From Streptomyces griseoluteus (lineage in GTDB: Bacteria > Actinomycetota > Actinomycetes > Streptomycetales > Streptomycetaceae), in NCBI GenBank assembly GCA_000717735.1, contig JOBE01000057.1, forward strand, positions 13,004-77,003: 64,000 bases of DNA. The letters are read 5' to 3'. Shown one piece after another: positions 45,992 through 55,868 of the stretch; within the stretch, counting starts at the first letter, position 1, and every line of letters begins with the position of its first letter. The notes beneath the pieces were generated by a model. It searched no databases and was not told the DNA's origin. It saw nothing but the letters and a program-made list of their open reading frames with translations. The position numbers and the translations under genes are program-made.

Positions 45992-46888
45992 ATGGGTGGG
46001 GAACTGTCTGATGCCCGGTCGTGGGCGGGTGAACTGAGGGCTTTGCAGGAGCGGTTCGTGCACCGTTTCGCCAGGTCAGAGCCGCGTGAGTCGGCGCTTG
46101 CGTATATGCGGGGGCTGATCGCTCCCCTGGAGCGGAAGAACGGCTGGACGCTGGCGCAGGAGGCAGGGCACGCGGGTCCGGACCGGATCCACCGGCTGCT
46201 GAACAGGATCGACTGGGAAGCGGACGAGGTCCTGGACGACGTGCGCGAGTATGTCGTCGAGCATCTCGGCGACCCGAAGGCGGTGCTGATCGTCGACGAC
46301 ACCGGTTTCCTGAAGAAGGGAGACCGTTCGGTCGGGGTTCAGCGGCAGTACTCCGGGACCGCAGGGCGGACGGAGAACTGCCAGGTCGGAGTCTTCCTCG
46401 CCTATGCCGCCGGCCGCGGCCGCACCCTCATCGACCGGCGCCTCTACCTGCCGGCGTCATGGACCGACGACCGGGAACGCTGTCGGCGGGCCGGCATCGA
46501 CGACACGGTCGCCTTCGAGACCAAGGTCGCGATGGCCAGGGCGATGGTCCGCCGGGCGATCGAGGAGAAGATCCCGTTCGGGTGGGTGACCGCGGACGCC
46601 GGATACGGCTACTCGAAAAGCTGGCGGACCGAGCTGGAGCGGGCGGACGTATTCCACGTCATGGCCACCACCCGGCAGGACACCGTCGTCACCCGCTGGG
46701 CCATGGACCACCCCGTCCACGACCTGTTCCACGGTCTGCCAAGGCAGAAGTGGAAGCGCCGGTCCTGCGGGAACGGGGCTCACGGCCCGCGAGTGTTCGA
46801 CTGGGCGAGGGTCGAGGTCCGCCCCTGGCACCGGGAGGACCGGCGGCACTGGGTGATCGCCCGCCGCAGCGTGAGCCGGCCCGAGGAG
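45992..46888 (+). pseudogene. IS701-family transposase, 3' truncated
   Basis: The frame starts MGGELSDARSWAGELRALQE and includes VLIVDDTGFLKKGDRSVGVQ, the Y-rich GVFLAYAAGRGRTLIDRRLY, WVTADAGYGYSKSWR and WALIAR-like WHREDRRHWVIARRS. It is fused at about 46888 to an inverted DNA ligase fragment and lacks its C-terminus. Confidence 0.8.
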
Positions 46889-47666
46889 AGCCGCTCGGCC
46901 AGGTCGCGCGCCGCGTCCGGCCGGAGCGGCGTACTGCGGCCGACCGGCCGGAGCGCCCCGGCCGCGTCGAGACGGCCCAGCACAAGCGTCTGCGGCCGCC
47001 GCAGGGTTCCAGTGATGGCGCCGACCACCGCCTCGGTGGTGTCCCGGCGGCGCACCTTGTAGAGCGCGCGAGTTCCCGGCAGGTAGCGCTTCCCGCTCCC
47101 CCGGATCACCAGTCCTTCGACGCCGGGCACCTGCGTCCAGGACGTCAGCCACTCCTGCGCCGTCGGCACGTCAGCCGTCTCCGGGCAGAGTGTCCACGGG
47201 GCACCAGTCCTCGGTCGGTGAGCAGCTGCTCCAGCTGCGCGCGCCGTTCGCCGTACGGGACGTGCAGCAGCTCCTGGCCGTCGATCTGAAGAACGTCGAA
47301 GGCGATGAAGTGCGCCGGCGCCACTGCAGCGAGGCGCGCGGCGGTGGGGCCGCCGGAAGCCGCGCGCCTCTGGAGCGCCTCGAACGACATCTTCTCCTCG
47401 GCCCACACGACCAGCTCGCCGTCGAGGACCAGCCCGTCGGGCAGGTCCTCGGCCGCGTCCACGAGATCCGGGAAGCGGCTCTGCAGCAGGCTGCCGCGGC
47501 GGGACTGCACCAGCAGCGGGCCGGGCGACGGCCAGGGCGTGAAGACGATCGCCCGATAGCCGTCGAACTTGGGCTGAAATCGCAGCTCACCGGGCAGCGC
47601 TCCAAGCGCGGGCACCGTGTCGCGGGCCTGCGCCAGCACCGGTTCCACCGGCGGCCGAAGCACCAT
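46889..47666 (-). pseudogene. ATP-dependent DNA ligase (LigD-like), frameshifted and truncated
   Basis: The frame starts MVLRPPVEPVLAQARDTVPA and has the adenylation motif FQPKFDGYRAIVF (the Lys forms ligase-AMP), LVLDGELVVWAEEKMSFEAL and FIAFDVLQIDGQELL. Near 47195 the frame shifts to reach VPGVEGLVIRGSGKRYLPGT and LYKVRRRDTTEAVVGAITG (motifs IV and V). The C-terminal OB domain is cut off by the IS701 junction. Confidence 0.75.
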
Positions 47667-47713
47667 ATGTCCGGTCTACGGGCTGCCCGGTGCCCCCGCG
47701 ACCTGGTGTCGGG

Positions 47714-47770
47714 GTACGGGCTCATCTGCAGAGCGGAGTACGGGCTCAAACGCAGAGGTGGGTACGGGCT
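47714..47770 (+). repeat. Three tandem repeats starting GTACGGGCT, period 24 bp
   Basis: Units start at 47714, 47738 and 47762. Units 1 and 2 share GTACGGGCTC and GCAGAG; the third is partial. They lie in noncoding sequence just upstream of the ligase start. Confidence 0.6.
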
Positions 47771-47797
47771 TTGCCCTATTCCGTGGACACTCGCGCT

Positions 47798-47955
47798 TTA
47801 TGCGACCAGGTCCAGGTTATCGATGCTGCCGACGTGCTGCCGTTCGTAGTCGACCGGGCTGGGATAGCCGAGGGCCGAGTGGCGCCGTCTGCGGTTGTAC
47901 CAGGCAATCCAGGCGAAGACCGCCATGCGGGCCTGTGCCCGGTTCAGCCAGCATG
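47798..47955 (-). pseudogene. IS3-family OrfB C-terminal fragment
   Basis: The minus strand reads MAVFAWIAWYNRRRRHSALG YPSPVDYE in two runs, the typical IS3 OrfB tail. The rest is absent. Confidence 0.7.
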
Positions 47956-47959
47956 AGCC

Positions 47960-48493
47960 GTAGAGCCTGGCAAGGGCCGGACCTGGTCGCGGCGGGGCCG
48001 AACTCCGTTGGTCAGGGTGACGGGGAAGGGCTCGGGCCGGGTCCTGATGGCCGGGATGGTCTGCGTCAGACCGGGCCGGGAGACCCGTCTGATCTGCCGA
48101 ACCCAGACGTACCGGGGCCGGACCGGCGAGAAGAAGGGCTTCCGGGCCCGCGAGTTCGCGGACCTGCTGACCTCCACCCACCGGCAACTCGGTGGTGCCC
48201 CGCTGATCGTCGTGTGGGACAACGCCAGCACCCACCACGCGAAAGCCCTGCGGGAGTTCTGTGACCGCAACAGCGACTGGCTCACCATCGTCAAGCTCCC
48301 GCCCTACGCACCCGACCTCAACCCGGTCGAAGGCGTATGGGCCCACCTGAAGAAGTCCCTGGTCAACCTCGCACCCCGCACGACCGACGACCTCACCCCA
48401 CTCGTGAAGAACCGCTTGCGCGGCATCCAACGCCGACCCGAGATCCTCGACGGCTTCATAGCCGAGACCGGACTCGGCCTGGAGCCTCCGTAG
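47960..48493 (+). pseudogene. IS630-family transposase, N-terminally truncated
   Basis: The frame has VRVTGKGSGRVLMAGMVCVR, LIVVWDNASTHHAKALREF (second Asp), KLPPYAPDLNPVEGVWAHLK (terminal Glu) and ends LGLEPP. This is the DDE_3 core of IS630. The N-terminal HTH and the first part of the core are missing, replaced by IS3 sequence. Confidence 0.75.
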
Positions 48494-48750
48494 CCTGTCA
48501 CCCCACCCTTTCAACCTCAGCGGCAACGGGGGCGGACATGAGGTGTCCGCCGCCGTTGCCGTCTGCCAGTCAGGGGTGTTGGTCGAGGACCGCGCTGAGC
48601 GTGTTGGGAGCTTGCCCCTGGAGGCGCAGGCGCACGTGGTCTCTACTTCATCGAGGCGGTCGTACTGCACCGAGCCGGGGAAGAGGGTCGCGTCGAGCCC
48701 GTCGGTGATCGGGCGGGGCGTGCCGGGGGCCCCGCTGCCGGGGGCCGGCG
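48494..48750. other. No recognised gene
   Basis: The minus strand here encodes a stretch containing ITDGLDATLFPGSVQYDRLD in an open frame downstream of the small membrane protein, but no family is recognised. Confidence 0.35.
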
Positions 48751-48922
48751 CTACAGGTCGGCGAGGCCGAAGACGGCGGCGACGTACAGGGCGCCGAACG
48801 CAGGCGACCGTCATGGGGATGCCGAGGCGGGGGTGACGCCAGACGAGGTAGCCGGACACGGCCAGGACGAGCAGGCCGACGGTGGGCAGGAGCAGCAGGA
48901 CCATGTGCGTGGTCGTGGACAC
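48751..48922 (-). pseudogene. Tiny membrane protein with a probable frameshift
   Basis: GTG 48922 starts MSTTTHMVLLLLPTVGLLVL, a transmembrane helix, then SGYLVWRHPRLGIPMTVA. One extra base after that leaves the second helix AFGALYVAAVFGLADL in another frame ending at the TAG 48751. Correcting one base would give a two-helix protein of about 56 residues. Confidence 0.5.
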
Positions 48923-49084
48923 GGGAGTCCCTCTTGAGGTGGGTGTGAATTGCCGGTCGGTCGACGCGGCGATCCGCACTTTCAAGGAGGAAGGGGTTAG
49001 CGGCGCAACTCCCCGGCACTCAAGGCCCCGAGGGGATCTCATTCAATAGTTCGCGGACTTCTGACCTGGTGCTTCTCGCGGCCG

Positions 49085-49480
49085 GGCAAGCCTTAGGCGA
49101 CCCTGGGCAAGCCTTGAATACGGTGGCCCACGGGTATGGGCAGCCCCGCAACCCGTACGAGGACGTAGGGCATGCGGGCGAGGGCCGGGTGCCGACCGGT
49201 CCTGCACCTCGGCGGGGCGGAGCGTTCAGCTGTCCTGGGTCTGCCGGAGGGGGAATCCCGGCAGACCCCTGGACTGCCAGAGCGGTCCCATGCGCTCCCC
49301 ACCCGCCTGCCCCCGAACCCACCTCTCACACGCCACCTTCCGCCTCGGGGCAGACCGGAGAGCCCGGCCGGGGTCGGCGCAGCCGACCGCGACCGGTGTG
49401 ACGTATGGGTCAGAGCTGCAGGTCGGCGTAGAGCCGTGCGGTCACACCCGGCTCTCCGGGAACGCGCCGTATCCGCGCTG
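49085..49480 (-). repeat. DUF6207-associated segment, copy 2
   Basis: It parallels 33952-34420: CAAGCCTTGAAT, the CCCGCAACCCGTACGAG block, a hairpin (49238-49269), AGAGCGGTCCCA, and the DUF6207 tail ([20 protein letters not shown], stop at 49410). Only the tail of the DUF6207 gene survives; it is fused at about 49480 to another gene. Confidence 0.65.
49238..49269 (-). terminator. Hairpin downstream of the DUF6207 tail
   Basis: An 11-bp perfect stem (GGGTCTGCCGG and complement) with a 10-nt loop occupies the same relative position as the hairpin at 34126-34160. Confidence 0.5.
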
Positions 49481-49798
49481 GTCGGAAAGCACGTAGGTGC
49501 CGTTGAACGGCAACTCGTCCGGAGGAACGGAGCCGGTCGAGCACCGGAGCTGCCCGGCCTGCCCGTCGTGCCACACATAGAACGTCGCTACTCCGGAAAA
49601 GCCCAGCTCGCGAATGCGTTCCCGGATGCCGGCAGCAGTCTGCTCGAAGGCAGCGACCACCTCGGCAGCGGACAACGGCCGCCCGCCCTCGCCCTCCGCA
49701 CCCAACGACCAGGTGTTGGTCTCCCACTCCACCCGCCGGTCACCCGGCTCCAGTGTCAACGGCTCTTCGGCCACCTCAGCGATCCATGTCAACAGCAC
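49442..49798 (-). CDS. Hypothetical protein with a recombined C-terminus
   Basis: The 118-residue protein starts [20 protein letters not shown] and continues [40 protein letters not shown] and [20 protein letters not shown]. The last eight or so residues are encoded in the DUF6207-tail segment in another frame, so the natural C-terminus may be lost. Fold and size suggest an immunity-type protein, but I recognise no family. Confidence 0.5.
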   Translation of the reverse strand: MLLTWIAEVAEEPLTLEPGDRRVEWETNTWSLGAEGEGGRPLSAAEVVAAFEQTAAGIRERIRELGFSGVATFYVWHDGQAGQLRCSTGSVPPDELPFNGTYVLSDQRGYGAFPESRV

Positions 49799-49855
49799 TG
49801 AAGCAGTATCCCCTCATGGAGTGGCCCAAGAACCACCATAAGAAACGACGTCTTA

Positions 49856-50982
49856 GAGGTCGTTTTCATCTGAACTGCCCGTGTATCCAGTGGTTTTCAG
49901 GCCGCCGGGTTGTGGTGCTCGTGCTGCTGGAGATGCGGGCTGGTTCTTGTTGGTCAGGTGGGGTGGCGGGTGAGGCGGGAAGTGGCTTGTTCCTGTCTCA
50001 TCCCAGGACGCCCGGCCTTCGTGGCTGAGTGCTTCCGTTGTCGGCACTGTGCGCCTGGGTGCACTCAGTCCACGGCGGTACGCCTGAAGCATGCCGAAGC
50101 GACGCCCTTATCCGAGTGATCTGTCCGATGCCCGCTGGGAGTTGATCGAGCCCGTGCTCTCAGCCTGGCGCTTCGAGCGCCGTGGCAGGGCTCTGGACTT
50201 CGGCCGGCCACCCGAACACGATCTGCGCGACATCATGGACGCGATCTTGTACGTGGACCGCACCGGGGTGCAGTGGCGCTACCTCCCGCACGACTTCCCG
50301 CACTGGAACACCGTCTACGGCTACTTCGCCAAATGGGCCGACGAAGGCGTGTTCAGCCAGCTCAACGGCCTGCTGAGGCAACTGTTACGGGAGAAGGAGG
50401 GGCGGGACGCCGAGCCGTCGGCCTGCGTGATCGACGCGCAGAGCGTGAAGACCTCCACCAGCGTCCCGGCCGCCGGCCAGGGCATCGACGCCGGGAAGAA
50501 GATCGTCGGCAGGAAGCGGAGCATCGTCACCGACACGCTTGGCCTCCTCCTCGCCGTGCTGGTCACCGCGGCGAGCGTGCAGGACTCCGTTGCCGGCACC
50601 CAGCTTCTCGATCAGGTCGCCGCCGAGCATCCTCGCGTCCGCAAGGCGTGGGTCGACGGCGGCTATCGACAGCACCTCGTCGAACACGCCGCGGCCCTCG
50701 GCATCGACATGGAGATCACCGCCCGCAAGCCCGGGACCAAGGGGTTCACCCCGATCCCGAAGCGATGGGCGGTCGAGCGGACCTACGGCCGGCTCATGCT
50801 CCACCGCCGCCTGGCCCGCGACTACGAAACCCTGCCCACCCGCTCCGAAACCCTGATCCACATCGCCATGACCGACCTCATGGCCCGCCGCCTCACCGGC
50901 GAGAACACCATCTCCTGACGCGACCCGACACCGCAGACCAAACACCAGATTCCAGGATGAAACAACGGGAGAAAACGACCTC
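49856..50982 (+). mobile_element. Intact IS5-family (IS427-like) element with TTA duplication
   Basis: The 1,127-bp element has inverted ends starting GAGGTCGTTTTC and TTA duplications at 49853-49855 and 50983-50985. It contains an uninterrupted transposase and is the best candidate for an active IS in the window. The right TTA is the stop codon of the MOSC gene. Confidence 0.85.
50091..50918 (+). CDS. IS5-family transposase, intact
   Basis: The 275-residue DDE transposase has the N-terminal DUF4096 domain (YPSDLSDARWELIEPVLSAW, DRTGVQWRYLPHDFPHW) and the DDE core. The first Asp is in CVIDAQSVKTSTS, the second in KAWVDGGYRQHLV and the Glu in RWAVERTYGRLMLHRRLARD. Length and motifs are complete, with no frameshift. 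Confidence 0.88.
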   Translation: MPKRRPYPSDLSDARWELIEPVLSAWRFERRGRALDFGRPPEHDLRDIMDAILYVDRTGVQWRYLPHDFPHWNTVYGYFAKWADEGVFSQLNGLLRQLLREKEGRDAEPSACVIDAQSVKTSTSVPAAGQGIDAGKKIVGRKRSIVTDTLGLLLAVLVTAASVQDSVAGTQLLDQVAAEHPRVRKAWVDGGYRQHLVEHAAALGIDMEITARKPGTKGFTPIPKRWAVERTYGRLMLHRRLARDYETLPTRSETLIHIAMTDLMARRLTGENTIS

Positions 50983-51678
50983 TTAGGGCACGACGTACGG
51001 CGCCCCGACGATCCAGCCGCCGCGGACCGGCTCCGGCCACTCCTCGTCGGTCAGCCGGACCTCGTCGCCCTCGGTGACGGTGCCGGGGGAGGCCACCCAG
51101 CAGTCCAGCGCGAAGGTGCCGTCGTACAGCCGGTGGATGTCGCGCAGGACGTCGTGGTTCCGCTCGCCCGTGTCCGGGTCGACCGTCGTCATGACGCAGC
51201 GGGACCGCAGCTTGAGGACGCCGATGACGGCGTCGCCGATGCGCAGGGTACGGCCGGGCCAGTCGCGTTCGGAGAGGCCGGGGACGCCGCCGATCACGAG
51301 GTTGGACCGGAGCCGGCGCGGGTCGTGGCCGAGGGCCTGGGCGGCCCCGTCGGTGATGACAGTCAGGTTGAGGACGTCGAACCTCTCCCGGCCGGCGTAG
51401 CGCACCGCCTCCGCGTCGGGGCCGGCCGCGCCGCGGATCAGTTCCGCGGCCTCCGGTCCGTCCCAGGGGTGCCCGTTCACCAGCACCCCGCCGTCCTCGG
51501 CCGTGGTCGCCGACAGACCCAGCAGCCGGGAGCGCACCCGTGCGGTCAGCAGGCCGCGGGAGTCCCGGACGTGGACGTGCCGGTCACCGGTCAGGCCGTT
51601 GTCGGTGAGTTCGACGCTCTTCAGCTGTTCCCCACGCATCGACTTGACGGGGAATCGCCAGATTTCTCGAAGGTGCAC
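50983..51678 (-). CDS. MOSC domain protein
   Basis: The 231-residue protein has the MOSC N-terminal barrel (LREIWRFPVKSMRGEQLKSV, LTGDRHVHVRDSRG) and the MOSC domain with the conserved cysteine in RSRCVMTTVDPDTGERN. By family knowledge these proteins bind molybdenum cofactor and transfer sulfur or reduce N-hydroxylated substrates. The TAA stop coincides with the target duplication of the adjacent IS, so the coding sequence is preserved. Confidence 0.88.
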   Translation of the reverse strand: MHLREIWRFPVKSMRGEQLKSVELTDNGLTGDRHVHVRDSRGLLTARVRSRLLGLSATTAEDGGVLVNGHPWDGPEAAELIRGAAGPDAEAVRYAGRERFDVLNLTVITDGAAQALGHDPRRLRSNLVIGGVPGLSERDWPGRTLRIGDAVIGVLKLRSRCVMTTVDPDTGERNHDVLRDIHRLYDGTFALDCWVASPGTVTEGDEVRLTDEEWPEPVRGGWIVGAPYVVP

Positions 51679-51935
51679 GTGATTCTCTTTCGGGTCCCGG
51701 ACTGCGCTGTCGGATGGAGCGAACGGGGACGGCGCACCGGACCCTCCGCTTTCGAGGCGTGCGTGTCGTACGCGTCGCGCACGCGGTCATTCTGATGTCG
51801 GCCGGTGGCGTGATCCAGTAAGTCCCAGGTCACCCGTGGGCGTCTTCCTGCCATCTCGCGGCTGACCCACCTGAGGATCGGCCGGAAACGGGGTAGCTGT
51901 CGGACCGGGGCAGCTTCCTCCCGCAGACCTCGTCC
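51679..51935. other. No recognised gene
   Basis: Upstream region of the MOSC gene; nothing supported. Confidence 0.4.
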
Positions 51936-52172
51936 GTGAGCGCAGAGTCCCGGGAGGGCGCCCGTCCGTCCGCCGACGGGGGGTTCGAGGTCGTGCCAGA
52001 GGTCGCCGGCCTTGCGGACACCTGGTGGCGCGGCACTGACTCGCTGATCGCCGTCTACCGCGGCGAAGCCGAAATCATGGAATCACCGCGTTGCCAGACC
52101 GCCACCATCTACGCCGGACTGGACTCGTGGGGGCTCAAAGGACTCGACGATATCGGCACACCCTCGAAATAA
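51936..52172 (+). CDS. Short hypothetical ORF, possibly a remnant
   Basis: GTG 51936 opens a 78-codon frame containing VPEVAGLADTWWRGTDSLIA and ATIYAGLDSWGLKGLDDIGT. The second half looks coding, with conserved-looking aromatic residues, but no family is recognised and it may be the tail of a larger gene. Confidence 0.35.
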   Translation: MSAESREGARPSADGGFEVVPEVAGLADTWWRGTDSLIAVYRGEAEIMESPRCQTATIYAGLDSWGLKGLDDIGTPSK

Positions 52173-52221
52173 CCTCACGCCCCGGCAACCTGAAGTCCGC
52201 CCCGGAAAAGGGAACCAGAAA

Positions 52222-52560
52222 ATGCACGTCATCTCACTCAGGGAACACCAGGTAAATCAGAAATCTGCCTTCCGTACATGGGTTGGATTCCCTGCAAGAT
52301 CATCCGTGCCGCCGCAGGGGGCCCGTGGCACGATCGTGTCAGCGACCGGGGCGGGCAAGACGATCACCGGCGCCGCGTGCGCGCTGGAGTCGTTCGCGGA
52401 CGGCCGGATCCTCGTCATCGTACCGACCCTGGACCTGCTCGCGCAGACCGCCGAGGCGTGGCGGGCGGTCGGTCACCGAGCGCCGATGGTCGCGGTGTGC
52501 TCGCTGGAGAACGACCCGGTGCCGAACTCGAGCTTGCTGTACGCGGTGGCATCCAACCGT
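52222..52560 (+). pseudogene. DEAD/DEAH helicase, N-terminal stub (telomere-associated type)
   Basis: The frame starts MHVISLREHQVNQKSAFRTW and contains helicase motif I GTIVSATGAGKTITGAACAL and motif Ia RILVIVPTLDLLAQTAEAWR. It ends where the next IS begins (about 52560), so the DEAH and C-terminal domains are missing. This resembles helicases with helicase-associated repeats carried near the ends of linear Streptomyces replicons; a helicase-associated repeat fragment lies at 60310. Confidence 0.75.
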
Positions 52561-53446
52561 GAGCGTTTTCAGCGTGGCCACTGATCGGGTGACGCCGGTC
52601 AGGTCGAGGTGAGGGCCGCAACGCACAAGGCCCCCGTGCCGTTGAGGGAGGTGTTCGACGTCTCAACCCACCGGCACAGGAGCCCTGTTGGTTCCCCATC
52701 CTGCCGCACTCGACCTCCCTCACGCTCTGGTCGAGTGGGTCACCATGCTCATCGTCACCCGCGAGGGTGACCGCCGCTGCAAGCTCCCGCCGCACCAGCG
52801 TGCGCTCGTCGCTCTGGTGTACCTGCGCCGCCACGACACCCTCGCCCGGATCGCGGCCGGGTTCGGGATATCCGTCGGCACCGCCCACGCGTACGTCACC
52901 AACGTGACCGGCCTGCTCGCCGAACAAGCCCCTGGCCTGCTCAAGACGCTGCGTGAGCACGATCCGGACTTCGTCCTGCTGGACGGAACCCTCGCCGAAT
53001 GCGACCGCGTCGGCGACAGCCGGGCGGACTACTCGGCCAAGCACCGCCGGCACGGCGTGAACGTCCAAGTCGTCACCGATCCGACCGGCGAGCTGCTGTG
53101 GATCTCGCCCGCCCTGCCGGGCCGCACGCACGACCTCACCGCGGCCCGCACCCACCGCATCATCCGGATCTGCGAACGCCAGGGCGTCCCCGTCCTCGCC
53201 GACCGTGCCTACACGGGCGCCGGTCCCTGGGTCACCACCGGACTCAAACGCCCGCCGGGCGGTGAACTCACCCTCACCCAGCGCACCGTCAACCGGGCCC
53301 TGGCCGCGGCGAGGGCACCGGCCGGACGCGGCATGGCACGGCTGAAGTCCTGGCAGATCTTCCGCAGATCCCGCATCAGCCCCAACCGCATGACCGTCAT
53401 CACCAAAGCCGTCCTCACCCTGGAGCGGCAACGCTGAAAATGCTCA
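52560..53446 (+). mobile_element. IS5-related (ISL2-like) element, copy A
   Basis: The ends TGAGCGTTTTCAGCGTGGCC and, inverted, TGAGCATTTTCAGCGTTGCC form terminal repeats. The element interrupts the helicase stub. No target duplication was established. A truncated relative lies at 58845-59655. Confidence 0.7.
52688..53437 (+). CDS. IS5-related DDE_Tnp_4 transposase
   Basis: The 249-residue protein has an HTH_Tnp_4 domain ([20 protein letters not shown]) and the DDE_Tnp_4 core with [48 protein letters not shown] and [11 protein letters not shown]. The expected Glu region reads [13 protein letters not shown], where other members have VERxxARLK; the copy at 59 kb has [13 protein letters not shown]. 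Loss of that Glu could inactivate this copy. Start TTG 52688. Confidence 0.75.
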   Translation: MVPHPAALDLPHALVEWVTMLIVTREGDRRCKLPPHQRALVALVYLRRHDTLARIAAGFGISVGTAHAYVTNVTGLLAEQAPGLLKTLREHDPDFVLLDGTLAECDRVGDSRADYSAKHRRHGVNVQVVTDPTGELLWISPALPGRTHDLTAARTHRIIRICERQGVPVLADRAYTGAGPWVTTGLKRPPGGELTLTQRTVNRALAAARAPAGRGMARLKSWQIFRRSRISPNRMTVITKAVLTLERQR

Positions 53447-53545
53447 GTGAGCGTGACGGCGAGCGGGGTTCCGTGACGGTCGACGATCAGGTGGTGCTTG
53501 GCGCCAGGACGGGCCCGATCGACGGGCGAGGGTCCGACGTGATCC
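53446..53545 (-). pseudogene. IS5-family transposase fragment
   Basis: The minus strand reads GPSPVDRARPGAKHHLIVDR and HGTPLAVTLT, the central region of IS427-type transposases. Nothing more of it remains. Confidence 0.6.
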
Positions 53546-54015
53546 CCCTAATCCAGTGCGTAAGCAGGTGGCCCGGGGCCATGCAACGACCCGGGGCGAC
53601 TGCTCGCACAGGACAGCGAATGCCTGGATCCCCCCTGGCCGTCAAGGCCTCCTCAAAGAGCGGCATCGCTGTCCGTTGCGGGGCTCGCGGTGATGACGCG
53701 GGCGCCGGGCTGATGCCTCCGTTTCCCTGGGCCCGTGAGGCCTCTGTCAAGAGCGGCCCAGCCCGGCGCCTCCGTGGTCACCGCGAAACTCGCGGCGAGT
53801 GCTCGGGCGTTAATCGTTACAGCGCGAGCCCGCTCCAGGGTCGACCTCTTGTTCATCCGCGAGCCCGCGAGCTCTGCAGAAAGATCGAGCCCCTGGAGTG
53901 CGCTGGTGTCGCGAACGGCTACTGAGATGGCGGACCAACGAGTCCTTGGATTAGGGCGCCGCGTGACCCGCATGTGCTCGTGACCTGCGTAAACAGACGG
54001 ATCTAGGAGGTCAGC
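53546..54015. other. Region without a gene; possible IS110 left end
   Basis: No supported coding region. The 100-150 bp before the IS110 transposase would contain the element's noncoding left end, where IS110-family elements encode a bridge RNA; I could not define it. Confidence 0.35.
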
Positions 54016-55258
54016 TTGACCGTGTTCTGCGGTATCGACTGGGCGGAGCGTCACCACGACGCCCTCGTCGACGAAGCCGGCACTCTGCTCACCAAAGCCC
54101 GTATCACCGACGACGTGGCCGGCTACCGCCAACTCCTGGACCTCTTGGCCGAGCACGGTGACAGCCCGACGATCCGATACCCGTGGCCATCGAGACCAGC
54201 CACGGCCTCCTGGTCGCGAGCCTGCGCACCGGCAGCCGCCGAGTCTTCGCGATCAACCCGCTCGCCGCCGCCCGCTTCCGCGACCGCCACGGCGTCAGCC
54301 GAAAGAAGTCCGACCCGGGCGACGCCCTGGTCCTGGCGAACATCCTGCGCACCGACATGCACGCCCACCGGCCTCTGCCGGCCGACTCCGAACTCGCCCA
54401 AGCCATCACGGTCCTGGCCCGAGCCCAGCAGGACGCCGTCTGGACTCGGCAGCAGGTTGCCGATCAGGTCCGCTCGCTCCTACGCGAGTACTACCCCGCT
54501 GCTCTGCTGGCCTTTCAGAGGAAGCAAAGCGGTCTGACCAAGCTGACGCCCGTGTCATCCTCACCCTGGCCCCGACCCCGGCCAAGGCCGCGAAACTCAC
54601 CCTCGCCCAGTTGCGAGCCGCCCTCAAACGCAGTGGCCGACTCCGCGGCTGCGACGCGGAGGCCGAGCGGCTGCAGGCCGTCTTCCGCGCCGAGTACGCC
54701 CACCAGCTGCCCGGCGTCGAGGATGCCTTCGGCCACCAGTTCCTGGCCCTGCTCAAGCAGCTGGACGCCACCTGCCAGGCCGCGGACGACCTCGCGGAGG
54801 CGGCCACAGCCGCCTTTCACCAGCACGCCGACAGCGAGATCCTGCTCAGCTTCCCGGGCCTTGGACCCATGCTCGGCGCCCGCGTGCTCGCAGAGCTGGG
54901 CGACGACCGGGCACGGTTCGCCGACGCCCGGGCGCTGAAGTCGTACGCCGGATCCGCGCCCATCACCCGCGCCTCCGGCAAGAAGCGTTTCGTCGGCCGC
55001 CGGTTCGTCAAGAACAACCGCCTCATCAACGCCGGCTTCCTCTGGGCTTTCGCCGCCCTCACCGCCTCACCGGGAGCGAACGCGCACTACCGGCGTCGAC
55101 GTGAGCACGGCGACTGGCATGCCGCCGCACAACGGCACTTGCTGAACCGCTTCCTCGGCCAGCTCCATCACTGCCTCAAGACCCGGCGGTTCTTCGACGA
55201 ACAATGCGCCTTCGCGCCGATGGTTCTGTCTCCGAGAGCGTCGAGCGCTCAGACGTAG
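54016..55258 (+). pseudogene. IS110-family transposase with two frameshifts
   Basis: TTG 54016 is preceded by AGGAGG. The frames in order read VFCGIDWAERHHDALVDEAG (RuvC-like Asp), after a shift near 54180 AIETSHGLLVASLRTGSRRV and KKSDPGDALVLANILRTDMH, and after another near 54540 ADARVILTLAPTPAKAAKLT, LLSFPGLGPMLGARVLAELG and SAPITRASGKKRFVGRRFVK. Both catalytic regions are recognisable, but the gene is broken at two points. Confidence 0.8.
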
Positions 55259-55282
55259 TCAGGGCCCCTGTCGGTTTGCCGC

Positions 55283-55729
55283 TCACCCGCCTGCCCTGTC
55301 CGCTCCGGTTGCCCTGCTCAACTTGGCGGCGAGACGGACGGCGGTCTTCTCCCCGGCTCGCTGCCTGATCAGCCCCTCTTTGGCAGCTGCTCGAAGCCAG
55401 ACCTCCGAGCTGTCTTCATCGGCCTTCAGCACTCGCGCGGTCACCACTACGGGATTCAGGCCGCCGGCACCGCCGCCGGCGACGACGCGGATGGTTTCGT
55501 CCTCGCCAAGTCGGACTGGCACGGTCTCGATAACGCGGCCCGCCCTCCCGAGCACACTGGAGACGCGCTTCACCGCATCTGCGAAAGGCAAGGGAACAAG
55601 CAGATCGACCTCATGGACGTTCTTTCTCATCAGCTTGGCCACCACCCGGACCAAGCGACCACTACCCCCGCTCACTGCGCCGAGAGCAGCAAGTTCCTCA
55701 GCCAAGACCTGGTCTTCACTCTGATCCAC
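55283..55729 (-). CDS. Hypothetical protein
   Basis: GTG 55729 opens a frame of 148 codons: VDQSEDQVLAEELAALGAVS, MRKNVHEVDLLVPLPFADAV, RVIETVPVRLGEDETIRVVA and AAKEGLIRQRAGEKTAVRLA. It looks like a compact alpha/beta cytoplasmic protein. No family recognised. The frame continues upstream but that part has non-coding character. Confidence 0.5.
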   Translation of the reverse strand: MDQSEDQVLAEELAALGAVSGGSGRLVRVVAKLMRKNVHEVDLLVPLPFADAVKRVSSVLGRAGRVIETVPVRLGEDETIRVVAGGGAGGLNPVVVTARVLKADEDSSEVWLRAAAKEGLIRQRAGEKTAVRLAAKLSRATGADRAGG

Positions 55730-55868
55730 GGACCCCCCACACCGACAGACCGCTCCTACAGGACGGCCACATGCTGTTCCGTCGGCAGACCATCGTGACG
55801 TATGCCGGTCGTTGAAGCATGCCCCGGCTTGCCGCCCGACCGGGCAGACAGCTTGGCTTGTTGACCCC

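Noticed and set aside
47714..47770. Replication-origin iterons
   Set aside because: Only three imperfect units, no adjacent rep gene and no AT-rich region, so an origin call is not supported.
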